In this document: piece by piece, positions 51,504 through 60,087 of the stretch
How the letters are laid out: every line of letters begins with the position of its first letter
Numbering within the stretch: the stretch's first letter is position 1
Assembly: GCA_945829235.1 (NCBI GenBank)
Contig: CALZUA010000009.1
Coordinates: 48,195 to 112,194 of the forward strand
Reading direction: 5' to 3'
Source of the DNA: an uncultured Clostridia bacterium
GTDB lineage: Bacteria; Bacillota; Clostridia; Oscillospirales; Ruminococcaceae
DNA length: 64,000 nucleotides
Translations under genes and position numbers: made by a program
The notes under the pieces: generated by a model
Database searches by the model: none
What the model saw: only the letters and a program-made list of their open reading frames with translations
Told to the model about the DNA's origin: nothing

Positions 51504-52421
51504 CTAAATATGGTCAATCATAAACCGTAGCATATCTTCCATAACCTCGCGCCTGTTCAGCTCGAACAACAGCTCGTGCCGAGCCTCGCGGTAAATTCGC
51601 AGATTAACCTCGCAGCCGTGCTCGAGATACTTGACAACCGCCGCGCGAACCCCCGCACCGTACTCGCCGATTGGGTCCATTCCGCCGCTCAGGAAAAGCA
51701 ACGGGATATCGGTCGGCGTGTTCTCGATAACAGGCGCGGAGTTGCAACACAAAAGCGCGTTCAACATATCGCGGTATCCCGCCGTGGTGAACGTGAAATT
51801 GCACTTTTTATCGGCGCAGAATTTGTCCACGGTTTTGTCATCACGCGACAGCCAGTCGTTCGGTGTACGGCGGTTTTCGGTGCGCAGATTGAACAAGCCG
51901 AACGCCAGCTTTGTGCAGAGCTTCGGACGGTAAAGCTCGCCGTTCGAGCGCGAGGTGAGGTCAAGCACCGCCCGAAGCGGCGCTGAACCCGTGATACCGC
52001 CCGCAGTTCCCGTGAAAATCGCGCCGTTGAACCGAACGGGATACTTTGACAGGAAAATCCGTCCGAGAAAACTGCCCATACTGTGCCCGACAAGAAACAT
52101 CGGCAAATTCGGGAACTTATGCTCGGCAATTTTCCTCATTCGGTTGAGGTCGCGCACCATATTTATATAGCCGCGCCGACTCCCGAAATAGCCGAGCATA
52201 TCATCGTCCGAAACCGAATTCCCGTGACCGAGATGGTCGTTGCCGCAAAAAGCAATCTCGTTTTCGCACAAAAATTCCGCAAATTCCTCGTAACGTTCGA
52301 TATACTCGCACATTCCGTGCGACATCAGCACAACCGCTTTCGGCTTTTCGGGCGCGTAAAAATAAAATCTGATATCACAAAGTCCCGACGCGCTTCTGAA
52401 GCTCCCCGTTGTTTTTTTCAT
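51504..52421 (-). CDS. Monoacylglycerol lipase / lysophospholipase-like alpha/beta hydrolase
   Basis: This 305-residue hydrolase has the Hydrolase_4 pattern: MSHGMCEYIERYEEFAEFL near residue 38, GNDHLGHGNSV near 62, the nucleophile GHSMGS near 115, GGMDPIGEYG and the final His in EARHELLFE. These are the features of lysophospholipase L2 and monoacylglycerol lipases, which act on lipids in the membrane or cytosol. It has no signal peptide. The ATG at 52421 overlaps the trmB stop by one base, so translation is coupled; TTG at 52424 is not used. Confidence 0.9.
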   Translation of the reverse strand: MKKTTGSFRSASGLCDIRFYFYAPEKPKAVVLMSHGMCEYIERYEEFAEFLCENEIAFCGNDHLGHGNSVSDDDMLGYFGSRRGYINMVRDLNRMRKIAEHKFPNLPMFLVGHSMGSFLGRIFLSKYPVRFNGAIFTGTAGGITGSAPLRAVLDLTSRSNGELYRPKLCTKLAFGLFNLRTENRRTPNDWLSRDDKTVDKFCADKKCNFTFTTAGYRDMLNALLCCNSAPVIENTPTDIPLLFLSGGMDPIGEYGAGVRAAVVKYLEHGCEVNLRIYREARHELLFELNRREVMEDMLRFMIDHI

Positions 52422-53101
52422 CAATCTTCTCTCCTGTTTACCGCTTCGAGCCTGTAAATCGGCTGTCCGAGGTCCGTGAAACGTTTTTCATACTCCGTCA
52501 TAATGTTCCCCTCAAAGCCGCTGTTATGTAAATCAAGGCTGATATTTTTCAGCGGGAAACCGTTGTTCGAGAGTTGCTCGAGCGAAAATTCAAAGAAATG
52601 CATATTGTCGGTTTTCTGGTGAATTTCGGCGTTCGGCTTCATTATCTTATGATAAATCGTGAGAAAACGCGCGTGGGTGAGGCGGTGCATCGCGTAGCGC
52701 TTTTTTGGGAACGGGCAACTGAAATTGAGGAAAATGCGGTCAATCGTGCCGTCGTGGAAAAGGTGCTCGAGATACTCCGCCTGTCCCATACAAAATTTGA
52801 GGTTCGGCAGGCGCAGCTTCATCTGCTCCTCCATTCCGGTTACGAGCACGTTCGGCGTTTTCTCCACGGCAATCAGGTTTATATCGGGATTTTGCCGCGC
52901 AAACTCAATAGCAAAGCCGCCTTTTCCGCAACCGATTTCAAGGTACAGCGGATTGTCGTTGCCGAAGGTTTTTCGGCTGTCCGCGAAAAACTCCTCGGAA
53001 AGCGGGTCGTTTGCGTGCTCATTCTGGCACTGCATATACAGCATAACCTCTCTGCAAGCGGCAAGGCGCTCGTCAAGGTTCTTTTTTCTTCTCATTCGCA
53101 T
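52421..53101 (-). CDS. trmB: tRNA (guanine-N7)-methyltransferase TrmB
   Basis: This 226-residue SAM enzyme methylates G46 of tRNA. Motif I is EIGCGKGGFA (residues ~57-66), followed by NLIAVEKTPNVL, FLNFSCPFPKKRYAMHRLTH near 145, and the Asp-containing IHQKTDNMHFFEF. The conserved DPWPK of most TrmB proteins reads SCPFPKKR here, a known clostridial variant. It starts the trmB-hydrolase operon, with a promoter at 53133-53161 and AAAGGAG before the ATG. Confidence 0.94.
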   Translation of the reverse strand: MRMRRKKNLDERLAACREVMLYMQCQNEHANDPLSEEFFADSRKTFGNDNPLYLEIGCGKGGFAIEFARQNPDINLIAVEKTPNVLVTGMEEQMKLRLPNLKFCMGQAEYLEHLFHDGTIDRIFLNFSCPFPKKRYAMHRLTHARFLTIYHKIMKPNAEIHQKTDNMHFFEFSLEQLSNNGFPLKNISLDLHNSGFEGNIMTEYEKRFTDLGQPIYRLEAVNRRED

Positions 53102-53132
53102 AGTTTTTCTCCTTTACAACTACATATATTAT

Positions 53133-53161
53133 AATTTATCACAAATTTCGGTTATTGTCAA
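53133..53161 (-). promoter_or_regulatory. Promoter of trmB
   Basis: On the minus strand, TTGACA (53156-53161) and TAAATT (53133-53138) are 17 bases apart. Confidence 0.6.
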
Positions 53162-53232
53162 CCGTTCGCGCGGAATATTTTTCAAAATTCCTCAATATAT
53201 TTAAATAAGGAATACAAAGGAGAAAGTACAAG

Positions 53233-53922
53233 ATGGAAAACATTATTGATTTCACCTCTGGGAAAAATCCCGAAAAGCCCTCGGACAAGTCACCCGAGCC
53301 GAAAATTACCGAGATTATCATTGACGGCGAGGTTGTTGACGTGAACCCCGAAGCGGATTCCGAAGCGCCCGAGTTGTCCGAGGAGTACACGCACGTTCGT
53401 TCACCCGAGCTGAACAGAAACGCGCAGAAAATCCTGATGACGGCGGTTGCGGTTGTCGGGACAGCGGCGGGAGCTGTCGCGGCGCTTACGGAAGCTTTCG
53501 GTGAAAATCCCGCCGAGCGGCTCACGGAGCGGTTTTCGGCGGGATTTTGGAGCGTGTTTTCGGGGAGATTTTTGATAAACGCGGGTTGCCTTGCCGCGGA
53601 ATTTTTGCTGGCGTTCTTTGCGCTTGGGGACTTGCTGGTGTGGGTTGTGCCGCTGTTTCTCGGGCTTGGCACGGGACTCACGTTCGCCTCAATCCAACAC
53701 GCCGCGCTTCTCCCGTCAGCGGCGGCGGTTCTCATTTGCGGCGGATTCGGCGCGGCATTTTCAAGCTGTTTCTCAACCGAACTCCGCTTTTTCGCGGGCG
53801 GCAGAAACCGCAGAACCGATGATTTTCCCGCAAAATATCTCGCGGCAAGATTTTTCGTTCTCCTTATCGGAATGTCGCTTGCGGCGCTCTATGAGGGGAT
53901 TATCGCGGAGTTTGCGTTATAA
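53233..53922 (+). CDS. Hypothetical membrane protein
   Basis: This 229-residue protein has an acidic cytosolic N-terminal part (~65 residues, rich in Glu, Asp and Pro) and four or five membrane segments (from ~68 to ~220). No catalytic motif is visible and I do not recognise a family. Its ATG follows AAGGAGAAAG. It stands alone between trmB (-) and the Cys-rich small protein (-), ending before a shared terminator. A trimmed N terminus is possible but no better start exists. Confidence 0.7.
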   Translation: MENIIDFTSGKNPEKPSDKSPEPKITEIIIDGEVVDVNPEADSEAPELSEEYTHVRSPELNRNAQKILMTAVAVVGTAAGAVAALTEAFGENPAERLTERFSAGFWSVFSGRFLINAGCLAAEFLLAFFALGDLLVWVVPLFLGLGTGLTFASIQHAALLPSAAAVLICGGFGAAFSSCFSTELRFFAGGRNRRTDDFPAKYLAARFFVLLIGMSLAALYEGIIAEFAL

Positions 53923-53940
53923 AGCTCTTTTCGCGCAACA

Positions 53941-53977
53941 AAAAAGCGTTCGCTTTCACACGAACGCTTTTCTTTTT
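53941..53977. terminator. Bidirectional terminator
   Basis: AAAAGCGTTCG pairs with CGAACGCTTTT, followed by CTTTTT on the plus strand and an A/T run on the other. It serves the convergent 53233 and 53976 genes. Confidence 0.8.
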
Positions 53978-54191
53978 AGAAATCAATCTCGTTAACCGCA
54001 GAATTTGCGAGCTGAAGCTCTTTCTTCGGTATTCTCTTCAGCGGATTGTAGACGAATTTCTTGCAGGAATCATACGCCTTTACATCGCCGAATTTCTCGC
54101 ATTTTATAACGTCGCCCTCGCCTGCTTTTCCCATTTCGCAGTATTTGCACGAAGGTTTAATGTTGTTCCCGAACAACTTTTTCTTAGCCAT
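53976..54191 (-). CDS. Small Cys-containing protein, 71 residues
   Basis: This basic 71-residue protein begins MAKKKLFGNNI and has CKYCEMG near residue 15, a Cys in VIKCEKFGD and DSCKKFVYNPLKR near 41. The four cysteines suit a zinc or Fe-S knuckle. Proteins of this size and pattern are common and uncharacterised in Clostridia. It is transcribed alone; a promoter-like TATAAT lies ~47 bases upstream of its ATG, which follows GGAGGGGAA. Confidence 0.8.
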   Translation of the reverse strand: MAKKKLFGNNIKPSCKYCEMGKAGEGDVIKCEKFGDVKAYDSCKKFVYNPLKRIPKKELQLANSAVNEIDF

Positions 54192-54320
54192 ATTATTTCC
54201 CCTCCAAATCGCTGAATTCCGCCTATACCGGCGCTACTTTAATTATAGCACAATATTTTGCAATTGTCTACAACAAATTTATTGAATTTCACGCCGACAT
54301 TTTGTGCATTTTAACAAAGT

Positions 54321-55127
54321 TTACTCTTTTGTATAAATCGGAACAACCTTGTCAACCGCGTTTTTGCCGAAATCATCGGAAAACGGCACGATGTGAAGCG
54401 GCATATTGCCGAGAAATTTCTTCCCCGCTTCACCGAGCTTCGAGAAAATCGGCTGTCTTTCACCCGTAAAGTCCACAACCAGCAGATAACCCGCTTCGCC
54501 GTTCAGCGTAATCCCGCGCAACCAAAGATTATTCACACCCTTGATGCCCTTTGCCGTTTCGCAGAGCCTGTTCGAGAGCTGAAGCGGGTACGGGTTCGCA
54601 GGGTAAATCTCAAGCGGCGTGTTGTGCGTGATAACATTGTCCGCGTGTCCCTTTTCAACAATCTGCTTTCTCTCGTTCCAACCCGCAATAACGCTGCGCT
54701 CGATAACCAGATTGTCCGTGCCGACATTCAGCACAATTCCATCGCAAGTGTCACCCGTGAGAATAAGCCCCGCGAGGTTCTCGAAACCAACCTGAACCGT
54801 GTAATAATCCTTCACGCCGTTCCATTTTTCAATCGCCTGCTTGTCCGTGAAAACGGGGAAATACTTTCTCTTCTTCTCGCTGTCGAGAAGCATAAAAGTC
54901 ATATTTGTGCCCTTATCAATGGTCAGCTCGCCGTTTTCGTCCTTAACCGGCTCCTTGCTGAAATTCACAATTCCAAGCAATGTCGCGTTCATCACGATTT
55001 CCGTTGCAACCCGCGCCGAAAGCTCATTTACCGCGTTCATATCGTCCTTGTCGAGCGTGCGGCGCTCAACGAGAAGCCCATTAAGCACGGAATTGTCGAT
55101 ATCCTTGTTAATATTCATACCTGCCAT
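54321..55127 (-). CDS. SseB-like protein
   Basis: This 268-residue cytosolic protein has two SseB-type domains: an N-terminal one (residues ~20-165) and a C-terminal one (~165-265). The phrases MTFMLLDSEKKRKYFPVFTDKQAIEKW and VERSVIAGWNERKQI are typical of SseB domains found in serine-sensitivity and secretion-related proteins. The molecular role is unknown. Downstream of the vWA and PP2C genes on the same strand, it may belong to that unit. The hairpin at 55157-55185 could separate it. Confidence 0.8.
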   Translation of the reverse strand: MAGMNINKDIDNSVLNGLLVERRTLDKDDMNAVNELSARVATEIVMNATLLGIVNFSKEPVKDENGELTIDKGTNMTFMLLDSEKKRKYFPVFTDKQAIEKWNGVKDYYTVQVGFENLAGLILTGDTCDGIVLNVGTDNLVIERSVIAGWNERKQIVEKGHADNVITHNTPLEIYPANPYPLQLSNRLCETAKGIKGVNNLWLRGITLNGEAGYLLVVDFTGERQPIFSKLGEAGKKFLGNMPLHIVPFSDDFGKNAVDKVVPIYTKE

Positions 55128-55156
55128 ATTTTTCTCCTTTAGTCGAGTTTATCTCT

Positions 55157-55185
55157 AACAAACCGTTGCAAGCAACGGTTTTGAC
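55157..55185 (-). terminator. Hairpin between PP2C and SseB genes
   Basis: ACCGTTG pairs with CAACGGT around a short loop, with TTTG after it on the minus strand. It may end or attenuate the PP2C transcript. Confidence 0.5.
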
Positions 55186-55190
55186 TCCCT

Positions 55191-56000
55191 TTAAACAATC
55201 GCGGCAACCGATATATCGTCTCTGCTCCCGCATCGCGAACGTGTTTTTAAATGCTCGGCAAGTGCGTTTGTCGAGCCGCTTTCTACCGCGGTTAACACGC
55301 GTTTCCCGAAGCTGTAAAAGTCGCTTTCGTTCAGAAATGAGTTTATCAGCCCATCGCTCGAAAGCACAATCCCCGAGAAATCACCCTCGCGGTAAAACCA
55401 GCGAAAGCTCGAAATTGCATCGCTGTCGCAAAGCGATGTCGTGAGGTTGCCGACGAGCTTCGCGTCCTCGGGAACGGGTGACGTCATCTCGCCGTTGTCC
55501 AACACACAAAAGTTGCCGTCACCAATTTGCAACCCAAAGCAACCCTTCTCCGTTAAACAACCCACAATCAGCGTTGCCCCGTACATAACCTCGTTTGAAA
55601 TCCCGCCGTACTTGTCGAAAATTGCCCGCTCGCTCTCGTTCAGCGGCAAAAGCCCGATGTGCGCGGCAATCTCGCTGTTCCAGCCGCAGATTATATTTGC
55701 GGCAATTCTGCGCGCGGCATTTTTCGGGTTCTCGAGAAATATCCCGTCCAACCCGCCGTGTTCGCTGTTTCGCTCACTGAAATCGCAGATTGAGCGAATA
55801 GCAACGCGCGTTGCCATTTCACTTCCCGAAGCCGAGCGAAAATGCTTTTCGCTTCCGTGACCGTCGGAAACCGCCGCAACCGCGAAATTTTCGCCGATGA
55901 AAAACCGCGCGCTGTCCTGACATTCGCCGCCGGTTTCCTCGTGAGAAGCGCCGCGAACCGACAATGCGCAGCCCGTAAAAATCCTCTTTTTGTTCTCCAT
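55191..56000 (-). CDS. PP2C-like Ser/Thr protein phosphatase
   Basis: This 269-residue protein carries PPM/PP2C metal-binding motifs: GGECQDSARFF near residue 26, VSDGHGSEKHF near 47, SSDGLINSFL near 208 and RDDISVAAIV at the C terminus. It removes phosphate from Ser/Thr sites in the cytosol. The domain is of the PP2C_2 type found beside vWA proteins of Ter-like stress systems. It follows the vWA gene by 15 bases. The ATG at 56000 is used; the TTG at 56003 is less likely. Confidence 0.9.
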   Translation of the reverse strand: MENKKRIFTGCALSVRGASHEETGGECQDSARFFIGENFAVAAVSDGHGSEKHFRSASGSEMATRVAIRSICDFSERNSEHGGLDGIFLENPKNAARRIAANIICGWNSEIAAHIGLLPLNESERAIFDKYGGISNEVMYGATLIVGCLTEKGCFGLQIGDGNFCVLDNGEMTSPVPEDAKLVGNLTTSLCDSDAISSFRWFYREGDFSGIVLSSDGLINSFLNESDFYSFGKRVLTAVESGSTNALAEHLKTRSRCGSRDDISVAAIV

Positions 56001-56015
56001 CAAACCGACCGCTTT

Positions 56016-56753
56016 TTACCAGCCCTCTTCGATGTCCGCGCTAATCTCGTCACTCTCGGCGAACTCGCGAATTTGCTCTGCCGCCGACTCCTGCTTGGTG
56101 CGGAAATCCTCCTCGGTTTCCGCAAGACGCATACTCTTGCTTCCGATTTGAGAAGAAGTTACCGCGACAAACTTAACGAGTTTAGCAAGCGCCTCGCCGT
56201 TATGCGCGGTGACAACGCTGTCCGGATTGCCGGTAAAGCGCGAAAGTATATCAAAATCCGCGTCCTCACCGATAGCGACAGCCGCCTTAATTCCCGCGGC
56301 ATACCAGCGGTTTTTCCGCAACTCGTCAAGACCTTTCTCGAAATTATCGGTCGGATAACCGTCCGACATAAGTATCATAACCGGCGCAAACGAAAGTGAC
56401 GGCGAGTTCATAAAGCTGTTGCGCGAGAGCTTTGAGGAAAGCTCGGTAAAGGCGCTTCCGAGGTCGGTTACGTTCTCCGCGTCAAGCGGCTTCCACTCAA
56501 ACTCGTCAACCGAAATCGGCTCGTTGTACATCCACTCGCTTCCGCCCGAGAACTTCAGAACAGCGATTTTAATATCGGCGTCCGCGCCGCCAATCCCGCG
56601 AATTTCGGGGATAAGCTCCTCCATAACGGAGTTAACCGTGCCGATTTTCGAGCCGCCCATACTGCCCGAGCAGTCTATAAGAAAAAACAGTACCATCGAC
56701 TTTTTTGCAATTTCTTCCGCGTCATCAAACGGATTTAAAGGTTTGTCGGACAT
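56016..56753 (-). CDS. vWA domain protein (TerY-like)
   Basis: This 245-residue protein has one vWA domain (residues ~15-195). The metal-ion site DCSGSM lies near residue 28, with the Thr-containing LGSAFTELS and the downstream Asp in LMSDGYPTDNF. It matches TerY-type proteins, which sit with PP2C phosphatases and protein kinases in stress operons. The C-terminal ~50 residues are a charged helix. The next gene is PP2C and no kinase is nearby. Its ATG follows GGAGGG and its promoter lies at 56786-56814. Confidence 0.92.
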   Translation of the reverse strand: MSDKPLNPFDDAEEIAKKSMVLFFLIDCSGSMGGSKIGTVNSVMEELIPEIRGIGGADADIKIAVLKFSGGSEWMYNEPISVDEFEWKPLDAENVTDLGSAFTELSSKLSRNSFMNSPSLSFAPVMILMSDGYPTDNFEKGLDELRKNRWYAAGIKAAVAIGEDADFDILSRFTGNPDSVVTAHNGEALAKLVKFVAVTSSQIGSKSMRLAETEEDFRTKQESAAEQIREFAESDEISADIEEGW

Positions 56754-56785
56754 AAAAACCCTCCTCGTTTTATAATATACATTAT

Positions 56786-56814
56786 ATTATACCACGTTTT
56801 GCGCCAAAAGTCAA
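56786..56814 (-). promoter_or_regulatory. Promoter of the vWA-PP2C operon
   Basis: On the minus strand, TTGACT (56809-56814) and TATAAT (56786-56791) are 17 bases apart. Confidence 0.75.
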
Positions 56815-56825
56815 CACAAAAACGC

Positions 56826-56848
56826 TCCCGCTCACCGAAATGAGCGGG
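56826..56848 (-). terminator. Terminator of the metal-efflux operon
   Basis: CCCGCTCA pairs with TGAGCGGG around six bases; a T-rich run follows on the minus strand after AGCG. Confidence 0.75.
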
Positions 56849-56854
56849 AAATTC

Positions 56855-58723
56855 TTATAATTTGTTCGTGCGCATAGCTCGCATTGCGTTGATTATCGCA
56901 ATAACCGAAACCCCCACGTCCGCGAAAACCGCCGCCCACATATTTGTGATTCCAACAGCCGTCAGCACAAGCACGGCAACCTTTACCGCGAGCGCGAAAA
57001 CGATATTTTCCGTGACAATACGGTGGGTTTTGCGGGCAATTTTCACGGCAAGCGGCACGCTTTCGATATTGTCGTTCATCAGCACGATATCCGCCGCCTC
57101 AATCGCCGCGTCCGAGCCGAGCGCGCCCATTGCTATACCAACGTCTGCGCGGGCAAGCGACGGCGCGTCGTTCATTCCGTCACCAACAAAGCACAGCGCG
57201 GTTTTCGGCGGTTTTTCCGCGTAGATTTCCTCGACAGCCGCAACCTTTCCGTCCGGCAAAAGCTCCGCTCTCACCTCGTCAAGACCAAGCGTTTTCGCGA
57301 CAGCCTCGGCGGCGTTTTTGCGGTCACCCGTGAGCATAATTTTCCTGTCCGCTCCAAGCTCCGTGAGCTTTTTGAGAGCTTGCGCGGCGTTTTCCTTTGG
57401 TTCATCACGGACGATAATTCTTCCCGCGTATTTGCCGTCACAAGCGCAGAAAATAACCGTTCCAACGGTATCCGCGTTCTTCACCGGAACGCCGAGTTTC
57501 TCCATAAACCGCGCGTTGCCCACGCAGATTTCCCTGCCCGAAACAACCGCTTTCACGCCGTATCCCGCGATTTCCTCCGCGTTTTCCGCGTCAATTTTCA
57601 GCTCGCGTTTTTCCGCGTCACGAACGATTGATTTGGCAATCGGGTGATTGGAAATCCTCTCGGCTGCCGCGCACATTCCGAGCAGCTCCTCCTCGGAAAT
57701 CCCCTCGGGAAAGATTGTCGCGACCTCAAAACTGCCCTTCGTGAGCGTGCCCGTTTTATCGAAAACGAATGTTCGCGCCCGTGCAAGTTCCTCAAGATAG
57801 TTTGCGCCCTTAATCATTATACCGTGCCGTGAAGCGCCGCCAATTCCTCCGAAAAACGACAGCGGTACCGAAATAACCAGCGCACAAGGACAGCTCACAA
57901 CCAAGAATGTCAGCGCGCGGTAAATCCACTCGCTCCAGTTCCCGTCAAACAGCGGCGGCACAACTCCCAGCAAAACCGCGCCGATAACCACAATCGGTGT
58001 GTAAACCCGCGCAAAACGCGTGATGAAATTCTCGGTTTTCGCCTTGTTTTCGGCGGAATTTTCCACAAGCTCGAGAATTTTCGCCGCTGTTGAGTCGCAA
58101 AACTCGCTTGACGTGCGGATTTTCAGCAAGCCGCTTGTGTTCACGCTTCCGCTCAAAACCTCATCGCCGACCGTCACGTCACGAAGCGCGCTTTCACCGG
58201 TCAAAGCTGCGGTATTCAGCCCGCTTGAGCCGAACACGACAACCCCGTCCAATGGTACTTTCTCGCCGGGTTTTATCACGATAATTTCCCCAACGGCAAC
58301 CTCCTCCGGCTCAACCTCGAGCACCTCGCCGTTGCGCTCTACATTCGCGTAATCGGGACTTAAATCAATCATATCCGAGATCGATTTGCGCGATTTTCCG
58401 ACCGCGATTGACTGAAACAGCTCGCCGACCTGATAGAAAATCAGAACCACCGTGCCCTCGGGATAATCGCCGATAATCATTGCGCCGATTGACGCTATCG
58501 ACATCAGAAAATTCTCGTCAAAAACCTGCCCGTGAGCGATGTTGCGGATAGCTTTCCACAAAACGTCCCAGCCCGCCGTGAGGTACGCTGCGAGGAAAAC
58601 TCCCAGCCGCAGAAACCACAAAAACGAGAATGTTTCCTCGGTTGTCGGGACGAAAAATCCGCCCGCGCAAATCAATGCCGCGACTATTATCCTCACAAGA
58701 TTTTTCTTCTGTTTTTTGCTCAT
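56855..58723 (-). CDS. Zn/Cd/Pb-exporting P1B-type ATPase
   Basis: This 622-residue P-type ATPase exports divalent soft metals across the cytoplasmic membrane. The metal site is CPC at residues 278-280 in a transmembrane helix. It has TGES (175-178), DKTGT (322-326) with the phosphorylated Asp322, an HP motif (ISNHPIAKS) and GDGMNDAPSLARADVGIAMG. The N terminus begins with membrane helices and has no HMA domain; that domain is encoded separately two genes up. The layout and the CPC motif with NMWAAVFADVGVSVI at the end suit the ZntA/CadA group. It is the last gene of the ArsR-controlled operon. Confidence 0.93.
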   Translation of the reverse strand: MSKKQKKNLVRIIVAALICAGGFFVPTTEETFSFLWFLRLGVFLAAYLTAGWDVLWKAIRNIAHGQVFDENFLMSIASIGAMIIGDYPEGTVVLIFYQVGELFQSIAVGKSRKSISDMIDLSPDYANVERNGEVLEVEPEEVAVGEIIVIKPGEKVPLDGVVVFGSSGLNTAALTGESALRDVTVGDEVLSGSVNTSGLLKIRTSSEFCDSTAAKILELVENSAENKAKTENFITRFARVYTPIVVIGAVLLGVVPPLFDGNWSEWIYRALTFLVVSCPCALVISVPLSFFGGIGGASRHGIMIKGANYLEELARARTFVFDKTGTLTKGSFEVATIFPEGISEEELLGMCAAAERISNHPIAKSIVRDAEKRELKIDAENAEEIAGYGVKAVVSGREICVGNARFMEKLGVPVKNADTVGTVIFCACDGKYAGRIIVRDEPKENAAQALKKLTELGADRKIMLTGDRKNAAEAVAKTLGLDEVRAELLPDGKVAAVEEIYAEKPPKTALCFVGDGMNDAPSLARADVGIAMGALGSDAAIEAADIVLMNDNIESVPLAVKIARKTHRIVTENIVFALAVKVAVLVLTAVGITNMWAAVFADVGVSVIAIINAMRAMRTNKL

Positions 58724-58780
58724 AATTTCACTCTTTCAGCAACGTGACGATACAATTTTTTCGCCGGCAAAAACAGCCGT

Positions 58781-59002
58781 TTACTTCACAACAACCTCGC
58801 AATCGGGTTCAACCTTTTTGCACTCCTTAACCGCAAGCTTGACGATTTCATCAAAGCGCTCGTCGTCCGCCTCAATCGTCATTTTCTGCGTCATAAAGCT
58901 CACGGCTGCGCTCTTCACGCCGTCAATTTTCTTTATCGCCGTTTCCATTTTCGCCGCGCAGTTCGCGCAGTCGAGGTCAATCAGCTTGAACGTCTTTTTC
59001 AT
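58781..59002 (-). CDS. Heavy-metal-associated (HMA) domain protein
   Basis: This 73-residue protein is one HMA ferredoxin-like fold. The metal motif is DCANC, with Cys13 and Cys16, in the usual GMxCxxC position but with Asp in front. The following helices (AAKMETAIKKIDGVKSAAVSF) are standard. It should bind Zn2+ or Cd2+ and pass it to the ATPase, which lacks its own HMA domain. The additional Cys near the C terminus (ECKKVEPDCE) may also bind metal. Confidence 0.9.
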   Translation of the reverse strand: MKKTFKLIDLDCANCAAKMETAIKKIDGVKSAAVSFMTQKMTIEADDERFDEIVKLAVKECKKVEPDCEVVVK

Positions 59003-59030
59003 AATATTTTTCCTTTCAAATCAAAATTTA

Positions 59031-59630
59031 TCACACTTTTTCGATTACCGCGTAACAACAGGGAATTACCCCGTCAATCAGCTTTGTACGCAGTTTCCCG
59101 ATATCACAGGACTTCAGCATTTCCTTGTACGTTTCGGGGGAATAGCTTGCGGAAGCGTTGTAGCCGAGCTTCTCGTAGATTTTGAGCATCTTTTCGGCGT
59201 GTCCGGCAGTGACAAACGTTGGCAACAGCAGTTTCCCGCCCGTTTTCAGTACGCGGCAAAGCTCACGAACTGCATTCTGCGGGTTGTCAATCAGATGAAG
59301 AACATTTCCCGCGATGACGATATCATAGGTTTCGTCCGCTTCCTGAAGGTCAAAAATGTTGCGCTCGGCGAAGGAAATGTTGTTCTTTTGGCGCGCCGCC
59401 GCTTTCTTTTTGGCGGTTTTGAGCATATTCTCCGAGATGTCGGTGCAAAGTACAGTGTCTGCCTTTACAGCCGCCGCGAACGAAAGCTCGCCCGTTCCCG
59501 CCGCGCAGTCGAGAACCTTTGCTCCGCTCGGTACAAGACGGCGTGTTATCGCGCACATTTCGCGGTAAACCTTGCCGTTTGTGAGTTCAATAATGTCGTA
59601 AATTCCCGCAAATCTGTCCCAAAATGTCAT
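59031..59630 (-). CDS. Class I SAM methyltransferase of the metal operon
   Basis: This 199-residue UbiE/COQ5-like methyltransferase has motif I VLDCAAGTGELSFAAAV near residue 40, TDISENML as motif II and DIVIAGNVLHLIDNP as motif IV. The substrate is unknown. It lacks the cysteine set of arsenite methyltransferases (ArsM), so arsenic methylation is unlikely. It sits between the ArsR regulator and the HMA protein in a metal-export operon, where a methyltransferase is uncommon. The ATG at 59630 follows AAGGGGGAA; the ATG at 59648 overlaps the ArsR stop. Confidence 0.85.
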   Translation of the reverse strand: MTFWDRFAGIYDIIELTNGKVYREMCAITRRLVPSGAKVLDCAAGTGELSFAAAVKADTVLCTDISENMLKTAKKKAAARQKNNISFAERNIFDLQEADETYDIVIAGNVLHLIDNPQNAVRELCRVLKTGGKLLLPTFVTAGHAEKMLKIYEKLGYNASASYSPETYKEMLKSCDIGKLRTKLIDGVIPCCYAVIEKV

Positions 59631-59648
59631 CGCAAATTCCCCCTTCAT

Positions 59649-60005
59649 TTATTCGTTAATGTGGTCAAAGCCCTGCTTTAAAATTGTTCCAACGTGGTCG
59701 TCTGCGAGCGAGTAGAACACCGTTTTTCCTTCGCGGCGAAACCGCACAAGCTCCGCGTTTTTGAGGATTTTGAGTTGGTGCGAAACCGCAGAGCTGGTCA
59801 TTCCAACCGCAGTCGATATATCGCACACGCACAGCTCCCCGCACGACAGCGCCGTCAAAATCTTAATCCGCGTTGAGTCGCCGAACACCTTGAAAAGCTC
59901 CGACAGGTCAATCAGCGTGTCATCGTCCGGCATATTCTCGCGGATTTTTTCGATGCTCTCGGGGTGCGCGTGAAGCAACTCGCAGTGCGGCATTTCATTT
60001 ACCAT
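59649..60005 (-). CDS. ArsR/SmtB family metal-sensing repressor
   Basis: This 118-residue winged-helix repressor has both metal sites known in the family. The alpha3N-type site has Cys8, Cys55, Cys59 and Cys61, with ELCVC exactly as in CadC. The alpha5 site has Asp102, His104, His115 and Glu118, matching SmtB spacing. Recognition helix: TSSAVSHQLKILKNAELV. It should respond to Zn2+, Cd2+ or Pb2+ and control the operon downstream. GAGGTGAG precedes the ATG by three bases, and the consensus promoter and operator lie just upstream. Confidence 0.95.
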   Translation of the reverse strand: MVNEMPHCELLHAHPESIEKIRENMPDDDTLIDLSELFKVFGDSTRIKILTALSCGELCVCDISTAVGMTSSAVSHQLKILKNAELVRFRREGKTVFYSLADDHVGTILKQGFDHINE

Positions 60006-60027
60006 TTTCTCACCTCTCTCGTTTTAT

Positions 60028-60087
60028 CATTTGAATAACTGTTCAATCGTTTGATTGTATTATAATACTATTTTAATCTGTTGTCAA
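60028..60087 (-). promoter_or_regulatory. Consensus promoter and ArsR-type operator of the metal operon
   Basis: On the minus strand, TTGACA (60082-60087) and TATAAT (60059-60064) are 17 bases apart, a perfect SigA promoter. An imperfect palindrome ATTGAA-N6-TTCAAAT (60028-60048) covers the start of the transcript. The 365-base gap 60006-60370 holds this promoter, AT-rich sequence and the rplM promoter. Confidence 0.85.

Noticed and set aside
59031..59630. Arsenite methyltransferase (ArsM)
   Set aside because: The conserved ArsM cysteines are absent and the length is short; it fits UbiE-like enzymes better.
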